Below are positions 16,941 to 25,734 of a DNA stretch of 64,000 bases, piece by piece. Source of the stretch: Pedobacter borealis DSM 19626 (GTDB taxonomy: Bacteria; Bacteroidota; Bacteroidia; Sphingobacteriales; Sphingobacteriaceae). The stretch is taken from contig NZ_JAUG01000001.1 of NCBI RefSeq assembly GCF_000708285.2, positions 1 to 64,000 on the forward strand. Reading direction: 5' to 3'. The notes beneath the pieces were generated by a model that did no database searches, was not told the origin of the DNA, and saw only the letters and a program-made list of their open reading frames with translations. The stretch's first letter is position 1. Each line of letters begins with the position of its first letter. The position numbers and the translations under genes were made by a program.

Positions 16941-17525
16941 TTAGGTTGCCCAGGATTTTTGACCTGGTTTTAATGGTGCGTTGCCATCATATCGGCCTGG
17001 AATAAGCACATATTCGCGTGCTTTGGTGCAACCAATTTCTGAAGAATAATAACCAAGTAAGGTTAAATCTCTTGCGGTAATAAAAAAGTAAGCCAAATCT
17101 TTATTCTCTTCTGATTTGCTCGCTTTTTGGGCAAGCGCGATTGCCCTTAAATCAATCATTAGTTTTTTACGATCGGCTGGTGTTAAAGTGATATAACTTT
17201 TTCCGAAATCTTTCATTGATTTAGCCTGAAGATCTTTAAAACCTTGCGCAAATGAGGTTTGCATGGTGGCAGGGTAACAATCTTTCATCATCATCGGAAT
17301 AAACTTTCCTAAGCCTGCAGCTTTGGCGCCCGCAGACGATTTGGTAGTCGGGACAATAATATCAGCGAATTCAGCGAAAATTTTTTCGTCTTCCAGTGAA
17401 TAGAGGACAAAGTTCTTTTCGTTTTCCGGCAGCGTAAAACTTTCAAATAAAACGCCCATTGTACTTGCTGAGATTGCTCCACCCAGCAAAAATGCAACGT
17501 TTTTGAGTGCTTCTCTTCTGTGCAT
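16941..17525 (-). CDS. Gluconate 2-dehydrogenase subunit 3 family protein (small, Tat-signal subunit)
   Basis: 194 residues. MHRREALKNVAFLLGGAIS is a twin-arginine signal (R3-R4). The body matches the subunit-3 family: EKIFAEFADIIVPTT, SAGAKAAGLGKFI and DLAYFFITARDLTLLGYYSSEIG. In characterised FAD sugar dehydrogenases this subunit is a chaperone and export escort for the catalytic subunit. It lies directly upstream of the GMC gene and is preceded by about 280 bp, so transcription of the pair probably starts there. Confidence 0.9.
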   Translation of the reverse strand: MHRREALKNVAFLLGGAISASTMGVLFESFTLPENEKNFVLYSLEDEKIFAEFADIIVPTTKSSAGAKAAGLGKFIPMMMKDCYPATMQTSFAQGFKDLQAKSMKDFGKSYITLTPADRKKLMIDLRAIALAQKASKSEENKDLAYFFITARDLTLLGYYSSEIGCTKAREYVLIPGRYDGNAPLKPGQKSWAT

Positions 17526-17804
17526 CGTCTTTATGATTTTATATATTGGTTACTTATGTGTTGAATTAGTAATATTAGAAAAAATATAACGGAAAGAGTA
17601 ACTTTTTTAAGTTAAATTATCGGTATGCAATGTGATTGTTACTGAGTAGAATTGTTCTAAATAAATTACTTTTTGCCACTCTATTATAGTTTAAACCGTG
17701 TTTTTATATCAATTTTACTTGGTGTAAAAAGTACATTTAGTATAGGTAAGCATATTATTTACTAATAAATCTTAAAACACCGATTTTTTAAGGAGAAAAT
17801 CTGC
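17526..17804. other. Intergenic region, probable promoter of the GMC pair
   Basis: AT-rich, 279 bp, no coding potential seen. It probably carries the promoter for the subunit-3/GMC genes, but I could not identify a convincing TAnnTTTG box or a terminator for the preceding gene. Confidence 0.4.
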
Positions 17805-18710
17805 TTAAAGTAGATTTTTTTTGATGTAGTTATAGCTTTCAGCTATACTATCATAAGGTGCTTTCTTGATGATGTCCTGTTCTGTAAAAATATAATCTAC
17901 TCCAGCCAATTTAGCAGCAGCAAAAATGCGCTTGAAATCTATCCTGCCAGAACCCACTTCTACGAAAACTGCTTTGTCTGCTTTATCCATATCCTTAACA
18001 TGGAACATTTTATAACGGCCCGGATTTTTGTTGAACATATCAACAGGATTTAAACCTGCATTTACCGCCCAAAAGATATCGAGTTCAAAACCGACCAGTT
18101 TGGCATCGGTTTCAGCGAGCAGGATTTCGTAGCCTGTAGCCCCATTGCCCTGATCTTTAAATTCGAAGTTATGGTTGTGATAAGCTAATTTCAATCCTGA
18201 CTTTTGGCAAAGCTCGGCCGCTTGGTTAAATTTTGAGGCCATGCGTTTGTAATCATCTAATGTTCCATTGGCCCTGATATCGGTAGGCAAAGCTGGAATA
18301 ACGAAATATTTCTGGCCAACGGTGGCTGCGGTTTCGATGTGCGATTTTAGCACTTTATCGTCGCCTGAGGATAAAAACTCAGTTAGGTTATAATGGCCGC
18401 TGGGAGAGGTGAGGCCATTTGCTTTTAATAAGGTATTAAAGTCTTTTGCTTCCAAACCCCAAAAACCTTTCACTTCGTATTTGCCAGGATAACCATAATA
18501 GGTTTCTACCTGGTTATAACCGATTTTAGCTACCTGTTCTATGGTCGCTTTAACATCTGCAGTTAACTGCTCCCTTAAAGTGAAAAGTCCGATTCCGATT
18601 TTTGAAACTTTAGCAGACTCAGCTAACGCTGTTGTAACTAATGATGGACTTAAAAAAGCTGCTGCACCAGCAAGGCTTACCTTTTGTAAAAATGATCTTC
18701 TTGTTGTCAT
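17805..18710 (-). CDS. Tat-exported sugar isomerase/epimerase-like TIM-barrel protein (paralogue 3)
   Basis: 301 residues. The twin-arginine signal is MTTRRSFLQKVSLAGAAAFL. Motifs shared with the 5972 and 6851 genes are LTSPSGHYNL, KLAYHNHNFEFKD, GFELDIFWAVNAGLNPVD, MFHVKDMDKADK and IFTEQDI, where the paralogues have VEHETN. It is the more divergent of the three exported paralogues. It is the first gene of the sugar-oxidation block, just past the terminator of the TonB receptor gene, so it should have its own promoter or be expressed by read-through. Confidence 0.85.
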   Translation of the reverse strand: MTTRRSFLQKVSLAGAAAFLSPSLVTTALAESAKVSKIGIGLFTLREQLTADVKATIEQVAKIGYNQVETYYGYPGKYEVKGFWGLEAKDFNTLLKANGLTSPSGHYNLTEFLSSGDDKVLKSHIETAATVGQKYFVIPALPTDIRANGTLDDYKRMASKFNQAAELCQKSGLKLAYHNHNFEFKDQGNGATGYEILLAETDAKLVGFELDIFWAVNAGLNPVDMFNKNPGRYKMFHVKDMDKADKAVFVEVGSGRIDFKRIFAAAKLAGVDYIFTEQDIIKKAPYDSIAESYNYIKKNLL

Positions 18711-18723
18711 AATGTTTTAGAAT

Positions 18724-18754
18724 TAAAAAACCGGAGCGTAAACTCCGGTTTTAT
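18724..18754 (-). terminator. Rho-independent terminator of the TonB receptor gene
   Basis: On the minus strand AAAACCGGAG / CTCCGGTTTT forms a 10-bp stem ending in a T-run. It begins only a few bases after the receptor's stop codon and separates it from the TIM-barrel gene at 17805-18710. Confidence 0.9.
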
Positions 18755-18757
18755 TTG

Positions 18758-21688
18758 TTAGAATGAATAAGCTAATGATCCCCAGAAGGTACGTTGAAGT
18801 AATGTTCTGCCAATCATTAATGTGCCAGGGGTTATGGTTGAGAAATCTCTGAACTGATCTCCTCGAACATCGCCCTCTGTCAGCACTTTTGCATTTAACA
18901 AGTTGTCTGCCCAAAATCTTATCGAAATCTTTTTAGTAAAATTATATCCTGCCCCAGCTTTCATTACCACATAAGCAGGTAGTTTATAGCTATCGCTAGG
19001 AGAGGTGAAGCGGCTACCTACGTAATTTGCTGCTACATATAGGTTAAAGTTTTTGTAGTCGTAATTGGCGCCAAGTTCGGTGTTGAGTACAGGAACACGT
19101 TCGGTCCTTTTGCCGGTGAAGCTATAGATCCGATTGCCGAATTCGGCTGCAACAGCGGCGTTGTTACTCGTGTTTGCTTCGTAATCGGTGTATTTGGAGT
19201 CTTGCAATGTTCCGGTTAAACGTAAGCTTAGTGGTTTAGCAATTTTGTAAGAAACCTCATACTCGGCACTCCAGGTACGTGTAGAACCAAATGCCACCAA
19301 TGCCTGTAAACCTGAAGCAACTGTTGGAACATTAATGGTTAATGACGTGTTTTTAATTGCCGAATAACTTCCTGATGCGAAAATGGCCAAGTTATTTTTA
19401 GCGTATTTAAAACCCACTTCGCCCAAATAAACCGGGCGTTTTTTAATGTTTACAGGGTTATAGGCTGATGCATTATAGTCGCCAATGTTTGGTGCGTTGT
19501 AAGCTTTTGTAGCCCTTGCAAAAATACTTGATGTATTGTTTATTTTGTAGTTTGCTCCTACTGAAGCTGCCCAGTTGGTTAAAGTTTCATCATAATGCGT
19601 GTAGCCTAAGATATTAGGGTTTGCACTGGCGGTTGTATTAACCGTACCATTTGCATTTAATGCATAATAAGGTCTGTCGCCTTTAACATTTTGATTATCA
19701 ATGCGGGCACCAATATCTAAGCGCCATTTTTCAGATATTTTAATCTCGTCTCCGGCATATAAGGATAGGGTTCTCGTATCACCAATAAAAGTGTTTTTGG
19801 TCTGGATGGTACGCTCTGCAACTGTTGGTGATTGTAATAAAATGCTAGGATGCTCTTTAAATTCAGTAAATGAACGGAAAGCATAACGTAAATCATCCCG
19901 GTTATACTGGTGGATGCCCAATCCGATGTTAAGACTGTGGTTTTTTACTTTCTTTCTTAAATCCAGGTAATCAACAATCTGAACATCACTATTAATTTGT
20001 CCTTGTGCATTAGAGGTAATTACGTAATCTCCAGCTACGAAAGGCGCTACTGAACCGCCTGGGTAGTAATAAGGCGTTGCTGCTGTTCTCGCTACAATTC
20101 CTGCAGGGGCAGTATAGGTAGAATTGGTATGGGTATTTTGATAACGAAAATTGTTAACAATCTGCCAGCCACTGTCGGTTAGGTAGTTGAACTGAAAACC
20201 ACCCGATCCCAATTTGGTGTGGATTCCATCCGTTAAACTAAAATTATGGCTTCCTGCTGCCGGATCGTTATAGCTCCACTCTGTTTGCGTTGGCGTAATC
20301 GATTGAGCGGCCATATCATAATCGCGGTAAGTAGTTGGTTTCCCGGTACCATCGTAAGGGTAATAACTCGTTAGTAAGAACTGAACTTTATCATTCAGGT
20401 ATTTACCATACACCCTAAAAAATCCTTTATTGTTCTTAAAATTAAAAGTCATGTTCCCTTTAATCTGTCCACCCTCGTTAGCTGGCTTAAAACCTTGATC
20501 TACTACACCATTATCGGTACGGTAAAAACCACCGATATTGTATTTAATCTGGTCGTTTATTTTGCCTCCGGTGTTGCCATCAACACGGTACAAACCTTGC
20601 GAAAAACCTGTTGTAAACTTAAATTGACCATATTGTTTATCTGCACCAACATAGCTGATGTTATTTACTACCGCACCTGGTGTGTTGGCCTGAACGATTG
20701 ATGCGTTACCCCCTCTGATGGCTTCTATGTTCTGGATAGTCAGATCTGTTTTATAGTATTGATCTACAGATGGGTTTGTGTTGAACCCTGTTGGTAAAAG
20801 CGGTAAACCATCTTCCTGTATACCCAGGAAGATATATCCGCCCTGCTGCGGAAACCCCCTTACCCAAACATTTCCCGGGCCGTCGCCACCTGTACTTTCT
20901 ACCGTTAAACCTGGTATGGCTTTTAATAAATCGGTACTGTTTAAAGGTGCCCGGTTGGTAATATCTTTATTACTCACTGAAGTTAAGGCCACACTGCTTT
21001 CTAATTTTTTCTTTGGATTACCACCGGTTACCATCACACTTTCCAATTGTAGGTTATCTTCTGATAGGCTGATACTCAGGTTTTCGTCGGCATTGCCAGG
21101 TGATAGGTTTACTTCTTTGGAAATGAAACCTACGTATCTTACCACGATTACACGGCTGTCAACAGTTAAGCCTTTTAGTGCAAAAGCGCCATTTTCGTCG
21201 GTTATGGTCCCGATTGATTTTCCTTTAACGGTAACTGATACCCCAGGGATGGCATTCCCTTTACTGTCGGTTACTTTTCCGGTAACAATGCCTTCAAAGG
21301 CTTTTAGTAGTTCGAGGTTGTTATTGGCGGGAATAGAATAGAGCAGAATCTGATCTTTAACTATTCTATATCCCACGTCATAACGTTTTAGCGAATTCTC
21401 AAGAAAGTATTTAAGTTTTTGGTTAACCACGTTAATAGAAACTTTACGGTTGGAGTTTATTAATTGTGGGCTGTAAACAAATTTAACATTGGCTAAGTGT
21501 TCTGTTTTTTCTATAATGGTTTTAATATCTGTTTGATCGGCTTTAATCGAAATTGATTTGTTCAGGAAATCTTGTGCGTCGACATTTTTGGCAAAAGCAC
21601 CACAAGTAAAAATTATTATTGCAAGTATTTGGTAAATCGAAACTCTCATTGCATATATCGCCAGCGAAATAAGTTGATTTTTTTTCAT
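18758..21688 (-). CDS. TonB-dependent outer-membrane receptor with N-terminal STN signalling domain
   Basis: 976 residues. A signal peptide (to about residue 39) is followed by an STN domain (about 45-120, from SISIKADQTDIKTII), a carboxypeptidase-regulatory-like beta-sandwich (about 133-215, GIVTGKVTDSKGNAIPGVSV), a plug (LLKAIPGLTVEST) and a beta-barrel ending in a terminal phenylalanine. The STN domain couples ligand binding to the FecR/FecI pair encoded just upstream. There is no SusD partner, so it is closer to FecA-like receptors than to SusC. The ligand is unknown; iron chelates and sugars are both possible. The 194-bp gap to fecR holds a GC-rich hairpin at 21769-21793. Confidence 0.9.
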   Translation of the reverse strand: MKKNQLISLAIYAMRVSIYQILAIIIFTCGAFAKNVDAQDFLNKSISIKADQTDIKTIIEKTEHLANVKFVYSPQLINSNRKVSINVVNQKLKYFLENSLKRYDVGYRIVKDQILLYSIPANNNLELLKAFEGIVTGKVTDSKGNAIPGVSVTVKGKSIGTITDENGAFALKGLTVDSRVIVVRYVGFISKEVNLSPGNADENLSISLSEDNLQLESVMVTGGNPKKKLESSVALTSVSNKDITNRAPLNSTDLLKAIPGLTVESTGGDGPGNVWVRGFPQQGGYIFLGIQEDGLPLLPTGFNTNPSVDQYYKTDLTIQNIEAIRGGNASIVQANTPGAVVNNISYVGADKQYGQFKFTTGFSQGLYRVDGNTGGKINDQIKYNIGGFYRTDNGVVDQGFKPANEGGQIKGNMTFNFKNNKGFFRVYGKYLNDKVQFLLTSYYPYDGTGKPTTYRDYDMAAQSITPTQTEWSYNDPAAGSHNFSLTDGIHTKLGSGGFQFNYLTDSGWQIVNNFRYQNTHTNSTYTAPAGIVARTAATPYYYPGGSVAPFVAGDYVITSNAQGQINSDVQIVDYLDLRKKVKNHSLNIGLGIHQYNRDDLRYAFRSFTEFKEHPSILLQSPTVAERTIQTKNTFIGDTRTLSLYAGDEIKISEKWRLDIGARIDNQNVKGDRPYYALNANGTVNTTASANPNILGYTHYDETLTNWAASVGANYKINNTSSIFARATKAYNAPNIGDYNASAYNPVNIKKRPVYLGEVGFKYAKNNLAIFASGSYSAIKNTSLTINVPTVASGLQALVAFGSTRTWSAEYEVSYKIAKPLSLRLTGTLQDSKYTDYEANTSNNAAVAAEFGNRIYSFTGKRTERVPVLNTELGANYDYKNFNLYVAANYVGSRFTSPSDSYKLPAYVVMKAGAGYNFTKKISIRFWADNLLNAKVLTEGDVRGDQFRDFSTITPGTLMIGRTLLQRTFWGSLAYSF

Positions 21689-21882
21689 AAATTTGGTTAT
21701 TGTTCATTAAATGATTGGATTTATTGGACATAGAAATACCATGAATACATTTCTAATGTATTTAACTCGCCGGCAATGCCCCACATTGTCGGCTTTGTTT
21801 TTAGAAAAATATTATGGAAAATGGAGCCGCGGTTATGGGCTGTTGGTGTTGTGGTTCTTCTTCATCATGTTTATATATTTGG

Positions 21883-22905
21883 TTAGTTTTTATTGGAAAC
21901 CACAATGCTGGTTCCCTGGATGTAATATTTGCTTGAGATGGTTCCACAGATCAGGTCGAGCTGCTCATATAGCCCTTTTTTGCTTAAATCTCCGGTAAAA
22001 GTATAGGTCGAAATCTGCTCATTATCCGATTTTATCTCTATCCCATATGCTTCAGATAAGGTTTTGAAAATTTCTTTAATGCTTTCTTCTTTAAAATTGT
22101 AGCTCAAGCTTGTGGGTATGTTATAAGCTTCGGCCAATGGAATAGGCTTGCTTACCAATGTTTTATTTAATTTGTGGTCGGAAAAAACACCTTTTTGATT
22201 TGGCGTAAGCAGAATTGGTTTCGCCAGTTTTTCTTTAGAGAAAGTAAATAGCGAATTTTTTTGATTTTCTTCTACCTGAACTTTTCCGGTCCTTACGGCA
22301 ACTTGGGCGGGAAGTTTATCTGTTGACGATTTTACCCAAAAGCTGGTACCCAAAACACGTATAACCAGTTTTTGATTATATACATAAAACGGTCGCTTTG
22401 GGTTTTTGCTTACCGAAAAGAAGGCTGTTCCTTTTAAATAAACCATTCTTTTGTTGGTAGCAAAAATCTTTGGATAAATAATATTGGCCTGCGGTTTAAG
22501 TGTTACCGTGCTTTCATCGCTAAGCGCTATAATGATGGGACGATCAGTATCATTGGTTTTGCTGATTAAGCTTAAATTGCTGTTTTCATCAATAAAAGAT
22601 TGTTCAGCATGGTTGTAGTTCGTTAGGTATAATCCCCCGATAAAAAAGGCAACCAATATAGCTGCTGCAATTGCAAATTTTGGCCAAAGCTTTTTAACCT
22701 TTAATGTTGGTGCTGGTTTGCGTTCAATATTATTGATGTTTAGCCAGGTATTGGCCTGCATTTCCTCCAGTGCTGTTGACGATAGATCTTTAAAATTCCT
22801 GCTATTTAAGTTATGATACCATTTATCTACCCAAAGCTTTTCGGCTTCGGTACAATTTCCGTTTTCGTAACGGCTTAGTAAATCGTAAAATGATTTCTGG
22901 TCCAT
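21883..22905 (-). CDS. FecR-family anti-sigma factor
   Basis: 340 residues. The N-terminal cytoplasmic part (MDQKSFYDLLSRYENGNCTE) is followed by one membrane segment (FAIAAAILVAFFIGGLYL, about 76-93), the periplasmic FecR domain (VYLKGTAFFSVSKNPKRPF, VLGTSFWVKS) and a C-terminal DUF4974 domain (SYNFKEESIKEIFKTLSEAYGI). It should relay the signal from the STN domain of the receptor gene downstream to the sigma factor gene upstream. The order sigma factor, FecR, receptor is the classic Bacteroidota arrangement. Confidence 0.93.
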   Translation of the reverse strand: MDQKSFYDLLSRYENGNCTEAEKLWVDKWYHNLNSRNFKDLSSTALEEMQANTWLNINNIERKPAPTLKVKKLWPKFAIAAAILVAFFIGGLYLTNYNHAEQSFIDENSNLSLISKTNDTDRPIIIALSDESTVTLKPQANIIYPKIFATNKRMVYLKGTAFFSVSKNPKRPFYVYNQKLVIRVLGTSFWVKSSTDKLPAQVAVRTGKVQVEENQKNSLFTFSKEKLAKPILLTPNQKGVFSDHKLNKTLVSKPIPLAEAYNIPTSLSYNFKEESIKEIFKTLSEAYGIEIKSDNEQISTYTFTGDLSKKGLYEQLDLICGTISSKYYIQGTSIVVSNKN

Positions 22906-23011
22906 AAGAAAGAATATTTGGCTTTATACTATACAAGTAACACAATGAATGCGAACCCCTAAAGGCAGGAGATAAAAAAGTTAAAATAATTTTCAATTGC
23001 CTGGTAATCAG

Positions 23012-23572
23012 TTACAAAAAGATGTAGAAATTTTTAATATATTCTTTAATTCTTTTAATTGAGCGGGTAATATGGTATTCAACAGCTTTTTCGGAAATAT
23101 TTAAACCAGCAGAAATATCTTTAGTAGATTGGTGTTGGTATCGGCTCAGCCTGAAGACTTCTTGTGTTTTTTCTGGAAGGGAGTTGATACCTTCTTCAAT
23201 GATGGAAGATAGATCATGAAGATCGACCAGGTTTGCAGTATCCTGATGGTTTTCTGAATAAGTTAGGCTTTGGTATTCCATGTACTTATTCTCCATAACC
23301 AGGCTCCTGATGTGGTTGATTACACTTAACTTCAAGGCACCGAACAAATAAGCCTGGAGGTTATTAATCACCGCTTCCTGCCGCTTTTCCCAAAGGGAGA
23401 TAAAGATGTTCTGCACCAGTTCTTCAGCAATTACCTTATCGCCTGTTTTTTTGTAGGCTGCCAATAAAAGCTCATTACTATAAGTGAAATATATTTTTTC
23501 GTAAGCCTGTTTATCGCCCAGTTTTAAGCGATCAAGTAAATCATCAGATTTTTCAGGCTCAGCGTGAGTCAT
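23012..23572 (-). CDS. RNA polymerase ECF sigma factor, FecI-like
   Basis: 186 residues. Region 2 is AYEKIYFTYSNELLLAAYKKTGD with ELVQNIFISLWEKR; region 4 is INSLPEKTQEVFRLSRYQHQSTKDISAGLNIS followed by VEYHITRSIKRIK. This is the Bacteroidota form of the FecI group. It is first in the sigma-FecR-receptor set and probably drives the receptor gene when released by FecR. Confidence 0.93.
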   Translation of the reverse strand: MTHAEPEKSDDLLDRLKLGDKQAYEKIYFTYSNELLLAAYKKTGDKVIAEELVQNIFISLWEKRQEAVINNLQAYLFGALKLSVINHIRSLVMENKYMEYQSLTYSENHQDTANLVDLHDLSSIIEEGINSLPEKTQEVFRLSRYQHQSTKDISAGLNISEKAVEYHITRSIKRIKEYIKNFYIFL

Positions 23573-23879
23573 TTGTTATTTGGTTATGCAGGTAAGTGTA
23601 GTAAATGTAATAAAATTAATGTTGAAATGTAATCAAGTTTGATTGTGTATGGTTTCATTGTTGAAAGGTTCTAATACCTGAGATATCAGTTAATCGTTTT
23701 CAGTTAGCAATTTGCAGTTAGCAATACAACAAATAAACAATCCGGTTTACAGTTAACTAGTTTATACAATTAGCCGATTAATCCTTTTTAAACTATCTAA
23801 CCGATTAACCAGTTTAAACAATTAACCACTATTCTATACACTAAGTATAAATATTTTATCGCCTTTTATCTCATTTTTT
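23573..23879. other. Divergent intergenic region with short word repeats
   Basis: It lies between the divergent sigma-factor and tdh genes. From about 23690 it consists of recurring words (CAGTTAGCAA, AACCGATTAA, AGTTTAAACAATTA) that look like decayed simple repeats. The tdh promoter box lies at its right end. No gene is seen. Confidence 0.55.
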
Positions 23880-23887
23880 TACCTTTG
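23880..23887 (+). promoter_or_regulatory. -7 box of tdh
   Basis: TACCTTTG matches the Bacteroidota consensus TAnnTTTG. It is 18 bp upstream of the ATG at 23906 and overlaps the TTG at 23885, which argues against the longer reading of the gene. Confidence 0.6.
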
Positions 23888-23905
23888 CTCAATCTCAAAA
23901 AAATT

Positions 23906-24850
23906 ATGCAAGAAAAAATTGTTGTTTTAGGCTCTAATGGGCAAATTGGTACCGAGTTGGTAACCATGTTACGTAAAATATATGGTGATGATCATGTGGT
24001 TGCATGCGATATTCGCAGACCAGATTACGACATCAAAAACTCTGCACCGTTTGAATTTGTGAATGTGCTTGATAAGGAAATGATCAATGGCATTTTTCAT
24101 AAATACAGACCAACACAGGTTTACCTTTTAGCAGCTTTATTATCGGCTACAGGTGAGCAGAATCCAAAATTAGCCTGGGATTTGAATATGAACGGCTTGC
24201 TGAATGTTTTAGATTTAGCATTAGAATATAAAACGGCAAAGGTATATTGGCCAAGTTCAATCGCTGTATTTGGGCCAAATTCGCCAAAAGATAATACCTC
24301 GCAATATTGTGTAATGGATCCGAATACCGTTTATGGAATCAGTAAACTGGCAGGTGAGCGCTGGTGCGAATATTATAACCAAAAATACGGATTAGATGTA
24401 AGGAGTATCCGTTATCCAGGATTAATCAGCTGGAAAGCTGCCCCAGGTGGTGGAACAACAGATTATGCGATTCATATTTTTCACGACGCATTGAAAAAAG
24501 GCAGCTACCAGAGTTTCTTAAATGCAGAAACGGAGTTGCCAATGATGTATATGGATGATGCCATTCGTGGAACCATCGAACTAATGGATGCACCGGCAGA
24601 TCAGATTTCGGTGCGTAGCAGCTATAATTTTGGTGGGGTAAGTTTTACACCTGAGATTTTAGCAGCCGAAATCAGAAAACATATTCCAGATTTTACATTA
24701 TCTTACGCCGCTAATGATCCCCGTCAGCAAATTGCAAATAGCTGGCCACGTTCTATCGACGATAACTATGCTGCAAAAGATTGGGGATGGAAACCAGCAT
24801 TCGATTTATCGAAACTGACAATTGATATGTTGAATAATTTAAAAAAATAA
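23906..24850 (+). CDS. tdh: L-threonine 3-dehydrogenase, SDR type
   Basis: About 314 residues of the extended short-chain dehydrogenase fold. NAD binding is by VLGSNGQIGTELV. The catalytic triad region has WPSSIAVFGP and the YxxxK motif in TVYGISKLAGE. RYPGLISWKAAPGGGTTDYA and LPMMYMDDAIRGTIELM are characteristic of the SDR-type threonine dehydrogenases rather than the zinc-dependent type. The product, 2-amino-3-ketobutyrate, is the substrate of the kbl product (47809-48996), which is encoded 23 kb away here instead of next door. A TTG at 23885 extends the frame but overlaps the promoter box, so the ATG is used. Confidence 0.88.
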   Translation: MQEKIVVLGSNGQIGTELVTMLRKIYGDDHVVACDIRRPDYDIKNSAPFEFVNVLDKEMINGIFHKYRPTQVYLLAALLSATGEQNPKLAWDLNMNGLLNVLDLALEYKTAKVYWPSSIAVFGPNSPKDNTSQYCVMDPNTVYGISKLAGERWCEYYNQKYGLDVRSIRYPGLISWKAAPGGGTTDYAIHIFHDALKKGSYQSFLNAETELPMMYMDDAIRGTIELMDAPADQISVRSSYNFGGVSFTPEILAAEIRKHIPDFTLSYAANDPRQQIANSWPRSIDDNYAAKDWGWKPAFDLSKLTIDMLNNLKK

Positions 24851-24924
24851 TATAAAGGTAGAGGGTTGAAAGGTTGAAGGCATAAGGTCTCCTATCTCAA
24901 ATCTTATATCTCAATACTCGAAAA

Positions 24925-25653
24925 ATGGGAAGAGCATTCGAATTTAGAAAAGAGAGAAAATTTAAGCGTTGGGCCAAAATGGCGGTTCAGTTTACGCGTA
25001 TTGGTAAAGATATTGTAATGGCGGTTAAGGAATCCGGACCTCATCCAGAAACCAACTCGCGCTTACGTACGGCTATGCAAAATGCGAAAGCGGTAAACAT
25101 GCCAAAAGATAGGGTAGAGGCAGCTATTAAGCGTGCATCTGATAAATCGATGGCCAATTACGAAGAAATTGTATATGAAGGTTATGCGCCACACGGTGTT
25201 GCCGTTTTAATTGAAACTGCTACTGATAATACCAACCGTACCGTAGCAAACGTTCGTAGTTATTTTAACAAAACAGATGGTTCTTTGGGTAAAACCGGAT
25301 CGTTAGATTTCGTTTTTAACCGCAAATCTGTTTTCCGTTTTGTACCAGCTGAAGGTTTAGACTTAGAAGAGTTAGAGTTTGAACTCATTGATGCTGGTTT
25401 AGAAGAATTGTACGTAGAGGCTGATGAAGAAGGCAACGATATCGCTGTTGCTCAAGGTGCTTTCGAAAACTTTGGATCTTTACAAAAAGCTTTAGAAGAA
25501 AAAGGCATAGAGTTAAAGAGTTCAAAACTAGAGCGTATTGCTTTGTCTCACCACGAGGTAACGGAAGAGCAGGCAGCTGATGTTTTGAAATTGATTGATA
25601 AGTTAGAGGAAGATGATGATGTGCAGGCAGTTTACCATAATATGGCAGAATAA
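24925..25653 (+). CDS. YebC/PmpR/TACO1-family protein
   Basis: 242 residues, the usual length. The start MGRAFEFRKERKFKRWAKMA and the segments KESGPHPETNSRLRTAMQNA, NMPKDRVEAAIKRA, YEGYAPHGVAVLIE, TDNTNRTVANVRS and GSLDFVFNRK are all family hallmarks. Members are described as DNA-binding regulators and, more recently, as factors easing translation of difficult peptide sequences. It lies about 75 bp after tdh and ends in its own terminator. Confidence 0.93.
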   Translation: MGRAFEFRKERKFKRWAKMAVQFTRIGKDIVMAVKESGPHPETNSRLRTAMQNAKAVNMPKDRVEAAIKRASDKSMANYEEIVYEGYAPHGVAVLIETATDNTNRTVANVRSYFNKTDGSLGKTGSLDFVFNRKSVFRFVPAEGLDLEELEFELIDAGLEELYVEADEEGNDIAVAQGAFENFGSLQKALEEKGIELKSSKLERIALSHHEVTEEQAADVLKLIDKLEEDDDVQAVYHNMAE

Positions 25654-25673
25654 CATCAATTAGAATATTTTAC

Positions 25674-25708
25674 AAGAGCTTGAAGATTTTTCTTCAGGCT
25701 TTTTTTGT
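25674..25708 (+). terminator. Rho-independent terminator after the YebC-family gene
   Basis: The stem AGCTTGAAGA / TCTTCAGGCT encloses a short T-rich loop and is followed by seven T, about 20 bp after the stop codon. Confidence 0.9.
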
Positions 25709-25734
25709 GGTTTTTGTTTTTGAAGAGCAAAATC

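Noticed and set aside
18758-21688. SusC-type transporter
   Set aside because: No SusD partner, an STN domain is present and FecIR lies upstream; better described as a FecA-like receptor.
21543-21998. Short open frames around the fecR-receptor gap
   Set aside because: Overlap real genes or hairpins and lack coding features.
23885-23905. TTG start extending tdh by seven codons
   Set aside because: Overlaps the TAnnTTTG promoter box, and the ATG at 23906 gives a standard N-terminus.
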